64,000 nt of DNA from an uncultured Bacteroidales bacterium. Its GTDB lineage: Bacteria > Bacteroidota > Bacteroidia > Bacteroidales > UBA932. The stretch covers positions 1-64,000 of the forward strand of contig CAMHKQ010000007.1 in NCBI GenBank assembly GCA_946185745.1. The letters run 5' to 3'. Positions within the stretch are counted from its first letter, which is position 1; each line of letters opens with the position of its first letter. The position numbers were made by a program, and so were the translations under genes. The notes under the pieces are model-generated. The model was given only the letters and a program-made list of their open reading frames with translations. It was not told where the DNA came from and ran no database searches. This document shows positions 34,522-42,512 of the stretch, piece by piece.

Positions 34522-35658
34522 ATGAAAAAAACAATCATCCTTGCGGCTGCAGCCGCACTCACCCTCGCCTCCTGCGGCAAGAACGAAGTTTTCGTTCCCG
34601 TCCAGGAAGACATTCCCGTGGGATTCAGCAACTACGCTCCCCGCGCAATCTCCAAGGCAAGTGACAGCATGGTCGATTCCGGCGCTCTGCCTACCGGCGC
34701 TCAGATTGGTGTCTTCGGTTATTCCACCGCCACCGACAACCTGACTACCGGCTTCACGACCAAGCCTGAATTCATGACCGATGCTCTGGTCAACTACGGT
34801 TCCAACACTTCCGCAACCGCGACCTCTACGACTCCCGTCCGTTACTGGCCCAAGACCATCACCAACCTCCTGTCCTTCTACGCTTACTATCCCAGGGAAA
34901 GCGCCAGGATCGAAGGCAAGCCCACTGCGTCTACCGCCGGTATGGGTACCCTCACCTTCACCCAGGCAGGTACCGTTGATGACATGGAAGACTTCATGAT
35001 TTCCAACGTGGCCAACGACCAGTACTACTTCAAGGAAGGCGACACCGATCCCGCAAGCGTGAACAGCAATGGCGTAGCAGCCGTCAACGGCGTAGTGCCT
35101 CTGGTTTTCAACCACATGCTCACCAAGGTGAACTTCAAGTTCCGCACCGTGTCCGACTACTCCGCAGACAACGTAACGATCAAGGTTAAATCCGCCAAGA
35201 TCGCAAAGGAAACCCTCAGCAAAGTGGTCATTACCCCCAGCTATACCGCCGGCGCCGCCGGATCACTCGGCACCACCGCCTTTGCGTACAGCTCCAATAC
35301 CGCTTACGCTGCTGATGTCACCATCCCCTTCTCCGCTGATCAGACCCTGAACACCACCGCGACCCTGAACAACGGCACCGCCGTTACCCAGACCGACTTC
35401 CTGTTCGTTCCTCAGACCATCTCCGACGATGTAAAGGTCACCGTCGTCTATGACATCGACCAGGATGGAACTGTAACCGAGAACACCGCCACCGTTCAGC
35501 TGAATAAGGTAAAGAATGGCTCTGATGCGTTCATCACCGAATGGGGCATCAACGATTTCGTGACCTATATCTTCAGCATCGGCCTCAAGGAGATCAAGTT
35601 CACCGGTACGGCCACCAATTGGGATCCTGAAATTGTCGGCAATTACGTCATTGAGTAA
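34522..35658 (+). CDS. Type V pilin (fimbrillin) 1
   Basis: Candidate major pilin, 378 aa, lipobox LASC (Cys18). Exported as a lipoprotein, then expected to be trimmed and polymerised by donor-strand exchange, as known for P. gingivalis FimA and Mfa1. Pilin landmarks: VGFSNYAPRAISKA after the signal, PVRYWPKTITNLLSFYAYYPRE, EDFMISNVANDQ, FNHMLTKVNFKFRT and the C-terminal NDFVTYIFSIGLKEIKF..... NWDPE. A conserved hairpin follows the stop codon. Confidence 0.85.
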   Translation: MKKTIILAAAAALTLASCGKNEVFVPVQEDIPVGFSNYAPRAISKASDSMVDSGALPTGAQIGVFGYSTATDNLTTGFTTKPEFMTDALVNYGSNTSATATSTTPVRYWPKTITNLLSFYAYYPRESARIEGKPTASTAGMGTLTFTQAGTVDDMEDFMISNVANDQYYFKEGDTDPASVNSNGVAAVNGVVPLVFNHMLTKVNFKFRTVSDYSADNVTIKVKSAKIAKETLSKVVITPSYTAGAAGSLGTTAFAYSSNTAYAADVTIPFSADQTLNTTATLNNGTAVTQTDFLFVPQTISDDVKVTVVYDIDQDGTVTENTATVQLNKVKNGSDAFITEWGINDFVTYIFSIGLKEIKFTGTATNWDPEIVGNYVIE

Positions 35659-35669
35659 TACCCTTTTTG

Positions 35670-35697
35670 CCCGTGCGGGCCTGACCGCCCGCCCGGG
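35670..35697 (+). repeat. Inter-pilin hairpin 1
   Basis: Arms CCCGTGCGGGC and GCCCGCCCGGG around the loop CTGACC: ten Watson-Crick pairs with one T/C mismatch. Flanked by CCCTTT..GCC and GGTGCCAA as in copies 2 and 3. It lies 11 bp after the pilin 1 stop. Confidence 0.8.
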
Positions 35698-35737
35698 TGC
35701 CAAAACAAAATACAAACGAAAAAACAAAACAAACAAA

Positions 35738-36922
35738 ATGAAAAAGACTTTGATTCTCGCGGCTGTTGCCGCAATCGCTCTGAGCGCATGCTCCAAGAAC
35801 GAAATCCTCGAAACCATCGACAAGGTCCCCGAAGAGGTCGCCATCGGCTTCTCCAACTACACTCCCAACTCCCTCACCAAGGCGAACGACACTTACGTGG
35901 CGAGCACTTCCCTTGTAAGCGGCAAGCAATTCGCCGTATATGCATGGCAGACCGAATACAATAACTTCCTCGCCGTAAACCCCGGAGATCCCAATTTCAT
36001 GAATCCCGCTGTCGTAAACTACACGGGTGACACTTCAACCGGTGAAGGCAACACTTACGACCCGATCCGCTACTGGCCCTCCGGCGACAATCCCCAGAAC
36101 CTTTCCTTCGCCGCCTACTATCCTTACGGCGGAGCCGGAATCACCGCTCCCACCTTCACCACCGGCGTCGGCACCTATGCCTTCACCGCACAGAGCGCTT
36201 CCGCCGCCATGATAGACTTCTGCGTCGCCGACGTGGTTAATGACCAGGTTTATGGCAACACCAACGACAGTCCTACCCACAAACAAACCGTAAAATTCAA
36301 TTTCCGCCACCAGCTCACCAAGGTGCAGTTCAAGTTCAAGACTGTCGCCGGCCTCGCCAACACCACCGTCATCGAGCTTATGGATGCCGACCTTACCGGA
36401 ATCATGAACACCGGCACCCTTACCGCTACCTATGCACAGAACGCCTCTCCCGCAGTCAACGCTCCCGGTACCACCTCAACCGCATGGAGCTCCGTTTCCG
36501 GCAGCGCAAGCTACGACCTCACCGTCAACAACGTCAATCCTGAGGATGCAGAGCCCATCGTGCTTAAAAGCACCGCTTCCACCGTTCACAACAACGACAT
36601 TTTCCTGATGGTTCCCCAGACTATGGCGGCCTCCACCCAGAAACTCGTCATAAAGTGGAAAGTCAAGGTTTACGATACTGCTGCTCACGCCACCGCCAAC
36701 GACGGCACCGGCCTGCTTTCCGAGACCGTCAACACCAAGACCCTCTCCCTGTACAGCGACCTGGTGACCAGTGATACCGACGACACCACTGTCGCCGCCA
36801 TCAACTGGGCGAAGAACAACTTCATCACCTACAACATCACCATCGGCCCGAAGCCTATCTGGTTCACTGCTACAGTTACCGGTTGGGACACCGAGCAGAA
36901 CGGTTACATGAACGTAAACTAA
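35738..36922 (+). CDS. Type V pilin (fimbrillin) 2
   Basis: 394 aa from the ATG at 35738 (MKKTLI); the frame is open further back but that part encodes hairpin 1. Lipobox LSAC (Cys18), then SKNEI, IGFSNYTPNSLTKA, PIRYWPSG....LSFAAYYPYGG, IDFCVADVVNDQ, FRHQLTKVQFKFKT, WAKNNFITYNITIGPKPIWF and GWDTE at the end. Its first 50 codon-bases and its NNF region are almost identical to pilin 3, while the middle is divergent. Confidence 0.85.
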   Translation: MKKTLILAAVAAIALSACSKNEILETIDKVPEEVAIGFSNYTPNSLTKANDTYVASTSLVSGKQFAVYAWQTEYNNFLAVNPGDPNFMNPAVVNYTGDTSTGEGNTYDPIRYWPSGDNPQNLSFAAYYPYGGAGITAPTFTTGVGTYAFTAQSASAAMIDFCVADVVNDQVYGNTNDSPTHKQTVKFNFRHQLTKVQFKFKTVAGLANTTVIELMDADLTGIMNTGTLTATYAQNASPAVNAPGTTSTAWSSVSGSASYDLTVNNVNPEDAEPIVLKSTASTVHNNDIFLMVPQTMAASTQKLVIKWKVKVYDTAAHATANDGTGLLSETVNTKTLSLYSDLVTSDTDDTTVAAINWAKNNFITYNITIGPKPIWFTATVTGWDTEQNGYMNVN

Positions 36923-36936
36923 TACGTTACCCTTTG

Positions 36937-36964
36937 CCTCACCGGGCCTGACCGCCCGGCGGGG
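36937..36964 (+). repeat. Inter-pilin hairpin 2
   Basis: Arms CCTCACCGGGC and GCCCGGCGGGG around CTGACC; ten pairs (one T-G) and one A/C mismatch at the same place as in copy 1. Compared with copy 1, two G-C pairs have become C-G pairs. It lies 14 bp after the pilin 2 stop. Confidence 0.85.
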
Positions 36965-37016
36965 TGCCAAATCATTTAAAACAAGAAAATTGACAATTAA
37001 CAACAGATCTGTAAAA

Positions 37017-38150
37017 ATGAAAAAGTCTTTAATTCTCGTGGCCGTTGCCGCAGTCGCTCTGAGCGCATGCTCCAAGAACGAAATCATCCCCACAATCGAG
37101 GAAAGCGCCCCTGCGATTTCTTTCGGCACCTACGGCCCCCGCAGCATCACCAAGGCTGATGCTGACAACTATGTTTCCGGCACCCAACTCATTGCCGATG
37201 CAGACTTCGATGTCTGGGGTTGGTATACTGCCAATGGCGTAAGCTTCAACGGCAGCAACGGCACGATGTTCTTCGGTAACACCAATCCCTGGTACACGGT
37301 AACTTATAAGACCGGTGGCGGTGCCAACACAAATGGTTCTGCCAATACTTATGTCGACGGTCCCCGTTACTGGCCTACCGGCGAGACTCCCAACTACCTG
37401 CATTTCTATGCCTACTATCCTTCAAACGCCGGCACGATCACTCCTCCCGACGGTCTTGGCGCTTTCAGCTTCACCGCAGAAGCAACAGCCGCAGCTCAGG
37501 TGGACTTCATGATCGCTGACATTGTTAAGGACCAGACCTATAACACCGCTAATGGCAACCCGGGCACCAACAGCACCTTCGACGGCACCGTCGACCTCAC
37601 TTTCAGGCACATGCTTACCAAGGTTCAGGTTAAGTTCAAGACCACCCAGGCCATTGTAGACGACACCAACACCGACATCAAGGTGCAGTCCGCATCTTTC
37701 GTCAATATCAACAACACCGGCACCCTCACTTCCAGCTACGACGGCACCACCTTCGGAACTGCATGGTCCGCTGTGTCCGGAGCCGCCACCTACTCCATTC
37801 CGGTGAACGCTTCCACCGCCCTTACCGCCACCGCCACCAACTATGGCGACGATGAGACCGGCATCTTCCTGCTCGTTCCCCAGACCATGCTCGCGAACAA
37901 CCAGGCCAATGCCCAGTACATCACCGTTACCTGGGATGTCATCACCGACGGCGTCACCACCACCAACACCAGGAAGATCTATCTTGACGACTGCGTGACC
38001 ACCGACGGCGGCTCCACCCTGGCCAACATCGACTGGGCGAAGAACAACTTCGTAACGTACATCATCACTATCGCTCCCAACCAGATTCTCTTCACCGGTG
38101 CTGCAGCCGCTTGGGACAGCGAAAGTATTGGATACTACAAGATCAACTAA
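37017..38150 (+). CDS. Type V pilin (fimbrillin) 3
   Basis: 377 aa from the ATG at 37017 (MKKSLI). Lipobox LSAC (Cys18). Same landmarks as its neighbours: ISFGTYGPRSITKA, PRYWPTGETPNYLHFYAYYP, VDFMIADIVKDQ, FRHMLTKVQVKFKT, WAKNNFVTYIITIAPNQILF and AWDSE. Followed by hairpin 3. Tandem pilins in one operon may be alternative shaft subunits or a shaft with adaptor subunits; sequence alone does not say which is major. Confidence 0.85.
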   Translation: MKKSLILVAVAAVALSACSKNEIIPTIEESAPAISFGTYGPRSITKADADNYVSGTQLIADADFDVWGWYTANGVSFNGSNGTMFFGNTNPWYTVTYKTGGGANTNGSANTYVDGPRYWPTGETPNYLHFYAYYPSNAGTITPPDGLGAFSFTAEATAAAQVDFMIADIVKDQTYNTANGNPGTNSTFDGTVDLTFRHMLTKVQVKFKTTQAIVDDTNTDIKVQSASFVNINNTGTLTSSYDGTTFGTAWSAVSGAATYSIPVNASTALTATATNYGDDETGIFLLVPQTMLANNQANAQYITVTWDVITDGVTTTNTRKIYLDDCVTTDGGSTLANIDWAKNNFVTYIITIAPNQILFTGAAAAWDSESIGYYKIN

Positions 38151-38165
38151 TCATATCACCCTTTG

Positions 38166-38193
38166 CCTCACCGGGCCTGACCGCCCGGCGGGG
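38166..38193 (+). repeat. Inter-pilin hairpin 3
   Basis: Same arms and loop as copy 2, 15 bp after the pilin 3 stop. The flank ACCCTTTGCC is kept on the left and GGTCCCAA (for GGTGCCAA) on the right. Confidence 0.85.
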
Positions 38194-38223
38194 TCCCAAT
38201 GACCACAAAAGAACAGGTTCTGA

Positions 38224-39774
38224 ATGACAAGTTGTAAACATATATTGATTTTTTTCATGGCGCTGGCGCTGGCCTCGTGCGGAAAAGACAAACCATTTAA
38301 CGGCGCAGTCAATCCTAACGATGAGTGGAAGGAACTTCTCGGCGACAAGCCGCTCCGGTTCTCTTCTGCCGTCCTGCCCACCAAGGCTGAGTCTCCGCTG
38401 GTGCAGGGCGCTACCTTCGGCGTGTTCGCATTCCTTCAGGAAGGCGATGTCCAGAACGGTACCGTGGCCCATTGGTCCGCCGACCGTAATCCCAACTTCA
38501 TGTTCAACCAACTTGTCACCAGGACCGGCGACGATCCTTTAAACCCGTATTCTGACTACACCTACAACCCCCTTTGCTACTGGCCCTCGAACGAAGAGAA
38601 CACCATCTCATTCTGGGCTTATAGCCCCTACAATGCATCGGCGGTCTTATACGAAACTGGAACAACCAATACCTATACCCGCTATTCCACCGGACTTCCG
38701 GACATTAAGTACTCCGTAACCAACGGACTTGAGGACTTTATGACCTCCGCTCTTGTGGAAGACAAGACCTACGAAAACTGCGACCCCGAGGATGGCGTTG
38801 TGAATTTTCAATTCAAACACGACCTTGCGTGGGTGGAGTTCAAGGCCAAGACCGCCAACGATTACACCGGTATTACCTTTACCGTCACCAGGGTTGAAAT
38901 TATCAACGCCTGCAATGATGCCGTCTATCATCCCAACACCAATACCTGGACCAACCATACCCTCGTTTCGGGGGTTGACCGTCAAATCGTCGCCTTCAGC
39001 GGGAGCCAGGAGATTGTATACGCCGAAGCCAGGAGCTGTTCTTCCAACCCGATGTTGATGATTCCCCAGGAGTTGTATCGCGACGCCAGCGAAACCGGAA
39101 CCGTGAAGGCAAGGATTACCTATACCCAGTCCGAAGCGGGCCAGAATATTTCCAAGACCGTGGAGGCGAACCTGGAGGTTTCCGCCATCGACGAATGGGA
39201 AACCAATAACAAATATACCTATACGTTCGTCATCTCCGCATCCGATGCCATCCAACTTTCCATCCAGGTGGAGAAATGGGAATACTGGCTGGGCACAAGC
39301 CAGTACAAGGAGAACGTCACCATCACCAAACAGCTTACCTGGGATCCCGACACATACGTGAACGGAGGCACCAACTGCACTCGGATAGAGGCGCACCAGC
39401 TCGCCGGGGATGCATCGCCCAGAGATTATAAGATACTGGTTTTAAAGCCCGGTGTGAACCTTTCAGGTAAATTTATCTTCGATACCCCCTACAACGGTAA
39501 GTGGTATGCGATGCTGGAGCCCGTCTTGGGCAGTCAGGACGGCTCCATCGTCTTTTCCAACAACACCGGCATGCAGGAAGGAATTGTAGGGAATGAGGCC
39601 GAAATCATCATTAAGCCGGCGAGTGAAAGCATTTCGGCAACCCAGTATGCCGTGCTCCGCTTCATGTGCCGCACCCATCCCGTGGATGATGGGAATCCCG
39701 AATCGGCCCAGACCATTCCCGTGCAGGACGTCCTGATCGGCGGCCCGTTCATCATCCAGCAGAATATCAACTAA
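38224..39774 (+). CDS. Long pilin-like lipoprotein (minor pilin candidate)
   Basis: 516 aa, lipobox LASC (Cys19). The first about 370 residues follow the fimbrillin plan (PLRFSSAVLPTKA, PLCYWPSNEENTISFWAYSPY, LEDFMTSALVEDKTY, FKHDLAWVEFKAKT, NNKYTYTFVISASDAIQLSIQVEKW). Unlike pilins 1-3 it continues for about 150 residues (LTWDPDTYVNGGTNCTRIEAHQLAGD... to FIIQQNIN). A C-terminal extension instead of an exposed donor strand could make it a terminal or anchoring subunit. There is no hairpin behind it; the next gene starts 12 bp later. Confidence 0.75.
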   Translation: MTSCKHILIFFMALALASCGKDKPFNGAVNPNDEWKELLGDKPLRFSSAVLPTKAESPLVQGATFGVFAFLQEGDVQNGTVAHWSADRNPNFMFNQLVTRTGDDPLNPYSDYTYNPLCYWPSNEENTISFWAYSPYNASAVLYETGTTNTYTRYSTGLPDIKYSVTNGLEDFMTSALVEDKTYENCDPEDGVVNFQFKHDLAWVEFKAKTANDYTGITFTVTRVEIINACNDAVYHPNTNTWTNHTLVSGVDRQIVAFSGSQEIVYAEARSCSSNPMLMIPQELYRDASETGTVKARITYTQSEAGQNISKTVEANLEVSAIDEWETNNKYTYTFVISASDAIQLSIQVEKWEYWLGTSQYKENVTITKQLTWDPDTYVNGGTNCTRIEAHQLAGDASPRDYKILVLKPGVNLSGKFIFDTPYNGKWYAMLEPVLGSQDGSIVFSNNTGMQEGIVGNEAEIIIKPASESISATQYAVLRFMCRTHPVDDGNPESAQTIPVQDVLIGGPFIIQQNIN

Positions 39775-39786
39775 CGGAATGAAGAA

Positions 39787-42501
39787 ATGAAGAAGATACT
39801 GACATATTTCGCCATAGCTCTTTTATCCATTTCCTGCGCCCGCAATCTGGAGCCGGAGGATCTTCAGCAGATTCATTTCGACCTGGGTATTGCCGTCGCG
39901 TCCGGACCCGGCACCAAGAACACTGTGACACAGGATCCCAACGGTTCTCCGGGAGAGGGAGACATGGGAGAGAACTATATCAAGACCGTGGATATCTTTT
40001 TCTATAAGGAAGCCACCCAGAATGCCAATCCCAACGCCACCCCTACCTATCATCTTTATAAAGCCAACGCCAACGTCAACGAGCGCTGGACGATGTCGGA
40101 TGCGGTGACCGATGCATTACTGAAACAGATTTTCGACAGCGAAGAACTCACCTCCGGCCTCAAATGTACCGCCTATGCCGTGGTGAATTATTCCCCCGCT
40201 TCCGGCAGCAGTTTTGCCGACAACGCCACGCGGGCCCAAATCCGCCAGAGCGTCAAGGCGTCAACTTTCAACACGGTGGATGCAAATGCCGACGGAATTC
40301 CTCAGGACTGTTTTGTGATGGAGGGCGAGACAGAGCTCCAGCTGAGCATCCAGGGCGGCCGAAAGTACGCTTCCGCCACCATTTCCGTGTATAGGGCCGC
40401 CTCCAAGATCCGCCTGGAAGTCACGGTCCCGGATGATATCGTTGTCAATGGCGTGCCGGACGGTAACGGCTTCAACTGGAAACCGCTCCCGGACCAGATG
40501 AGCACGGTCCTGGTCCACGGGGTCAGGAAGGGTATCGTGTGCGCGAAGGATGACGACTACACCTATGATTTCGCCGGATCGGATAATTATTTTGCCGAAG
40601 CCAGTGACGCCAACCTTTGGTCTACCTACGGACATCGGCTGGTAGCGACCGGCGACAAAATGGACTCCACCGATCCAACCGTAAAGATCGGGACCAAGTA
40701 CGAGCATGTTACGCCGATGTATTCCTATCCCACCCTAGACTGGAAGAATACCCCGGCCAATGAGACGTATCTCACCCTGATCCTTCCCTGGCAGCGGGAA
40801 GATATGGTGAACGAATTCAAGAATACCTACTACCAGATTCCCATTGCCGTGAACCCGACCGACCCTGAATACCGGCTGAAGCACAACCGTTACTACCGGA
40901 TGGAAGTGGAGGTGGGTATCCTTGGCAGTTTCGAGTTGGAAGACAAGGTACAGCTCTATCCCAGCACCTATATCATCCTTGACTGGAGCGTAAAGAAAGA
41001 AGACCAGACTTCTACGACCTCGCCCGTGTCGATGAGCCAGACGGCGTACCTTGCCGTGGCTTCGCACACGGAGACCCTGGACAACGAAAATTCCCGCGAT
41101 GTGGGATACGCCTCGTCCCACGACGTAACGGTGACCGTCGAAAAAATCGAGTATCTGGACTACAGCCAGAAACAAATCAGGCTGGCGCGGATAACACCGG
41201 CTCAACCGAACCGGATTTACTATTATACCGATTTCACGGACGACGGCAACGGGAGTTATACGGTTTCCGGCACTGGAACATATGAGACCGTGAACGGCAT
41301 TTACGCATCATATTCGGCCACGGCCACCGTGGATACTGAAACCGATGCCACCAATGTTACCTTCTCTCATACGATTGACCCTGCTGCGATGTTCACTTCG
41401 GTGAAAGTTTTCGTGAATATCTCCAACGGCGTGGTGGAAGATGAGCAGATCGTCTTCACGCAGAATCCGCCCATCCGTATTGAGTCGCATCAGTCCAATG
41501 GCGTAGTCTTTGTGAATCAAATTCGGAACAATACCTCGACGGACAATATTTATACCTCTGCAAATGACTGGATTGGATCTCTGAATGAATCGAGTGCCGC
41601 CGCATCCATCACGGCTACCGGCACCAACACCAATCCGAACGTATATTCCATCAAGATTTCCTCTTTTTCCGCATCCCAGACTTACATTTTGGGTGACCCC
41701 AGGGTGTCTACGCCGAACAATAACATGGGCCATACCGATGCTTCATGGTCGGGATCTTCAGAAACCCATTACAGCACAACGGCGACGGGGAATCCCGGTG
41801 AAGAATACGGTACATTCTACTTTAATTATAGTGAGTACTCTGCTAACAGCTTCATTCAAAGAGCGACTCCGGAAACAGTCACACGTAATGCCTCTAATGG
41901 TCCTGGGTACTATAACTGGGGCTCGTACACCTCTGAAGCAAATGCGTATGCTGGTTCAGATGGTTACTATTATTGGCGTGAAGGAAGTTGGCCTAGTTAT
42001 ACATATTATCGTACCCGATACTATTTTACAGGCTACCGATATACAATAGTCGATGGTCTGACCAATTACTATCCTACCAATTCCACCGGTACGGAAAACA
42101 TGATTGCCCCGGAAATATTGATCGCATCTTCTTATGGAAAGACTTCCTATAGCAATATGACTCTGGAACGAGCAGCTATGCGTTGCGCACTATATCAGGA
42201 GGACGGTTATCCTGCCGGCCGCTGGAGGCTTCCCACCTTCTCGGAAGTGAAGTTTATCATGGAGCTTTCCACTGCAGGAAAGATTCCGACCCTTTTCCAG
42301 ATGGATAAACCGGACTGGGTAGGTTACTGGTGTGCAAATGGAAAGGTCGTGGCGGATAATAGCGGTAATATTCTGTTGCAAACTCCCGGAAATTATACGA
42401 ATAGTTCCAACACCGCCCCGCGTTGCGTTTACGACCTCTGGTACTGGGGTGAAGAGCATTCTACTTACGCCACTACTTGGCATCTTGGCGATAACGACTA
42501 A
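39787..42501 (+). CDS. Large pilus lipoprotein with FISUMP-like C-terminus (tip candidate)
   Basis: 904 aa, lipobox SISC (Cys17). The N-terminal 350 residues look like a minor fimbrial subunit (YIKTVDIFFYKEA, AASKIRLEVTVPD, RYYRMEVEVGILG). The C-terminal 300 residues differ: a strongly Tyr/Trp-rich patch at about 705-763 and a final domain with GRWRLPTFSEVKFIMELS (Trp813), the signature seen in Fibrobacter-type FISUMP/Fib_succ_major domains, ending GEEHSTYATTWHLGDND. DNA from about 41500 to 42450 is visibly more AT-rich than the rest of the gene. A tip adhesin is the likeliest role (inference). Confidence 0.7.
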   Translation: MKKILTYFAIALLSISCARNLEPEDLQQIHFDLGIAVASGPGTKNTVTQDPNGSPGEGDMGENYIKTVDIFFYKEATQNANPNATPTYHLYKANANVNERWTMSDAVTDALLKQIFDSEELTSGLKCTAYAVVNYSPASGSSFADNATRAQIRQSVKASTFNTVDANADGIPQDCFVMEGETELQLSIQGGRKYASATISVYRAASKIRLEVTVPDDIVVNGVPDGNGFNWKPLPDQMSTVLVHGVRKGIVCAKDDDYTYDFAGSDNYFAEASDANLWSTYGHRLVATGDKMDSTDPTVKIGTKYEHVTPMYSYPTLDWKNTPANETYLTLILPWQREDMVNEFKNTYYQIPIAVNPTDPEYRLKHNRYYRMEVEVGILGSFELEDKVQLYPSTYIILDWSVKKEDQTSTTSPVSMSQTAYLAVASHTETLDNENSRDVGYASSHDVTVTVEKIEYLDYSQKQIRLARITPAQPNRIYYYTDFTDDGNGSYTVSGTGTYETVNGIYASYSATATVDTETDATNVTFSHTIDPAAMFTSVKVFVNISNGVVEDEQIVFTQNPPIRIESHQSNGVVFVNQIRNNTSTDNIYTSANDWIGSLNESSAAASITATGTNTNPNVYSIKISSFSASQTYILGDPRVSTPNNNMGHTDASWSGSSETHYSTTATGNPGEEYGTFYFNYSEYSANSFIQRATPETVTRNASNGPGYYNWGSYTSEANAYAGSDGYYYWREGSWPSYTYYRTRYYFTGYRYTIVDGLTNYYPTNSTGTENMIAPEILIASSYGKTSYSNMTLERAAMRCALYQEDGYPAGRWRLPTFSEVKFIMELSTAGKIPTLFQMDKPDWVGYWCANGKVVADNSGNILLQTPGNYTNSSNTAPRCVYDLWYWGEEHSTYATTWHLGDND

Positions 42502-42512
42502 AAGGCAAACGT

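Noticed and set aside
35633..35737. N-terminal extension of pilin 2
   Set aside because: The frame is open but would encode the hairpin region with no signal peptide; the lipoprotein signal starts at 35738.
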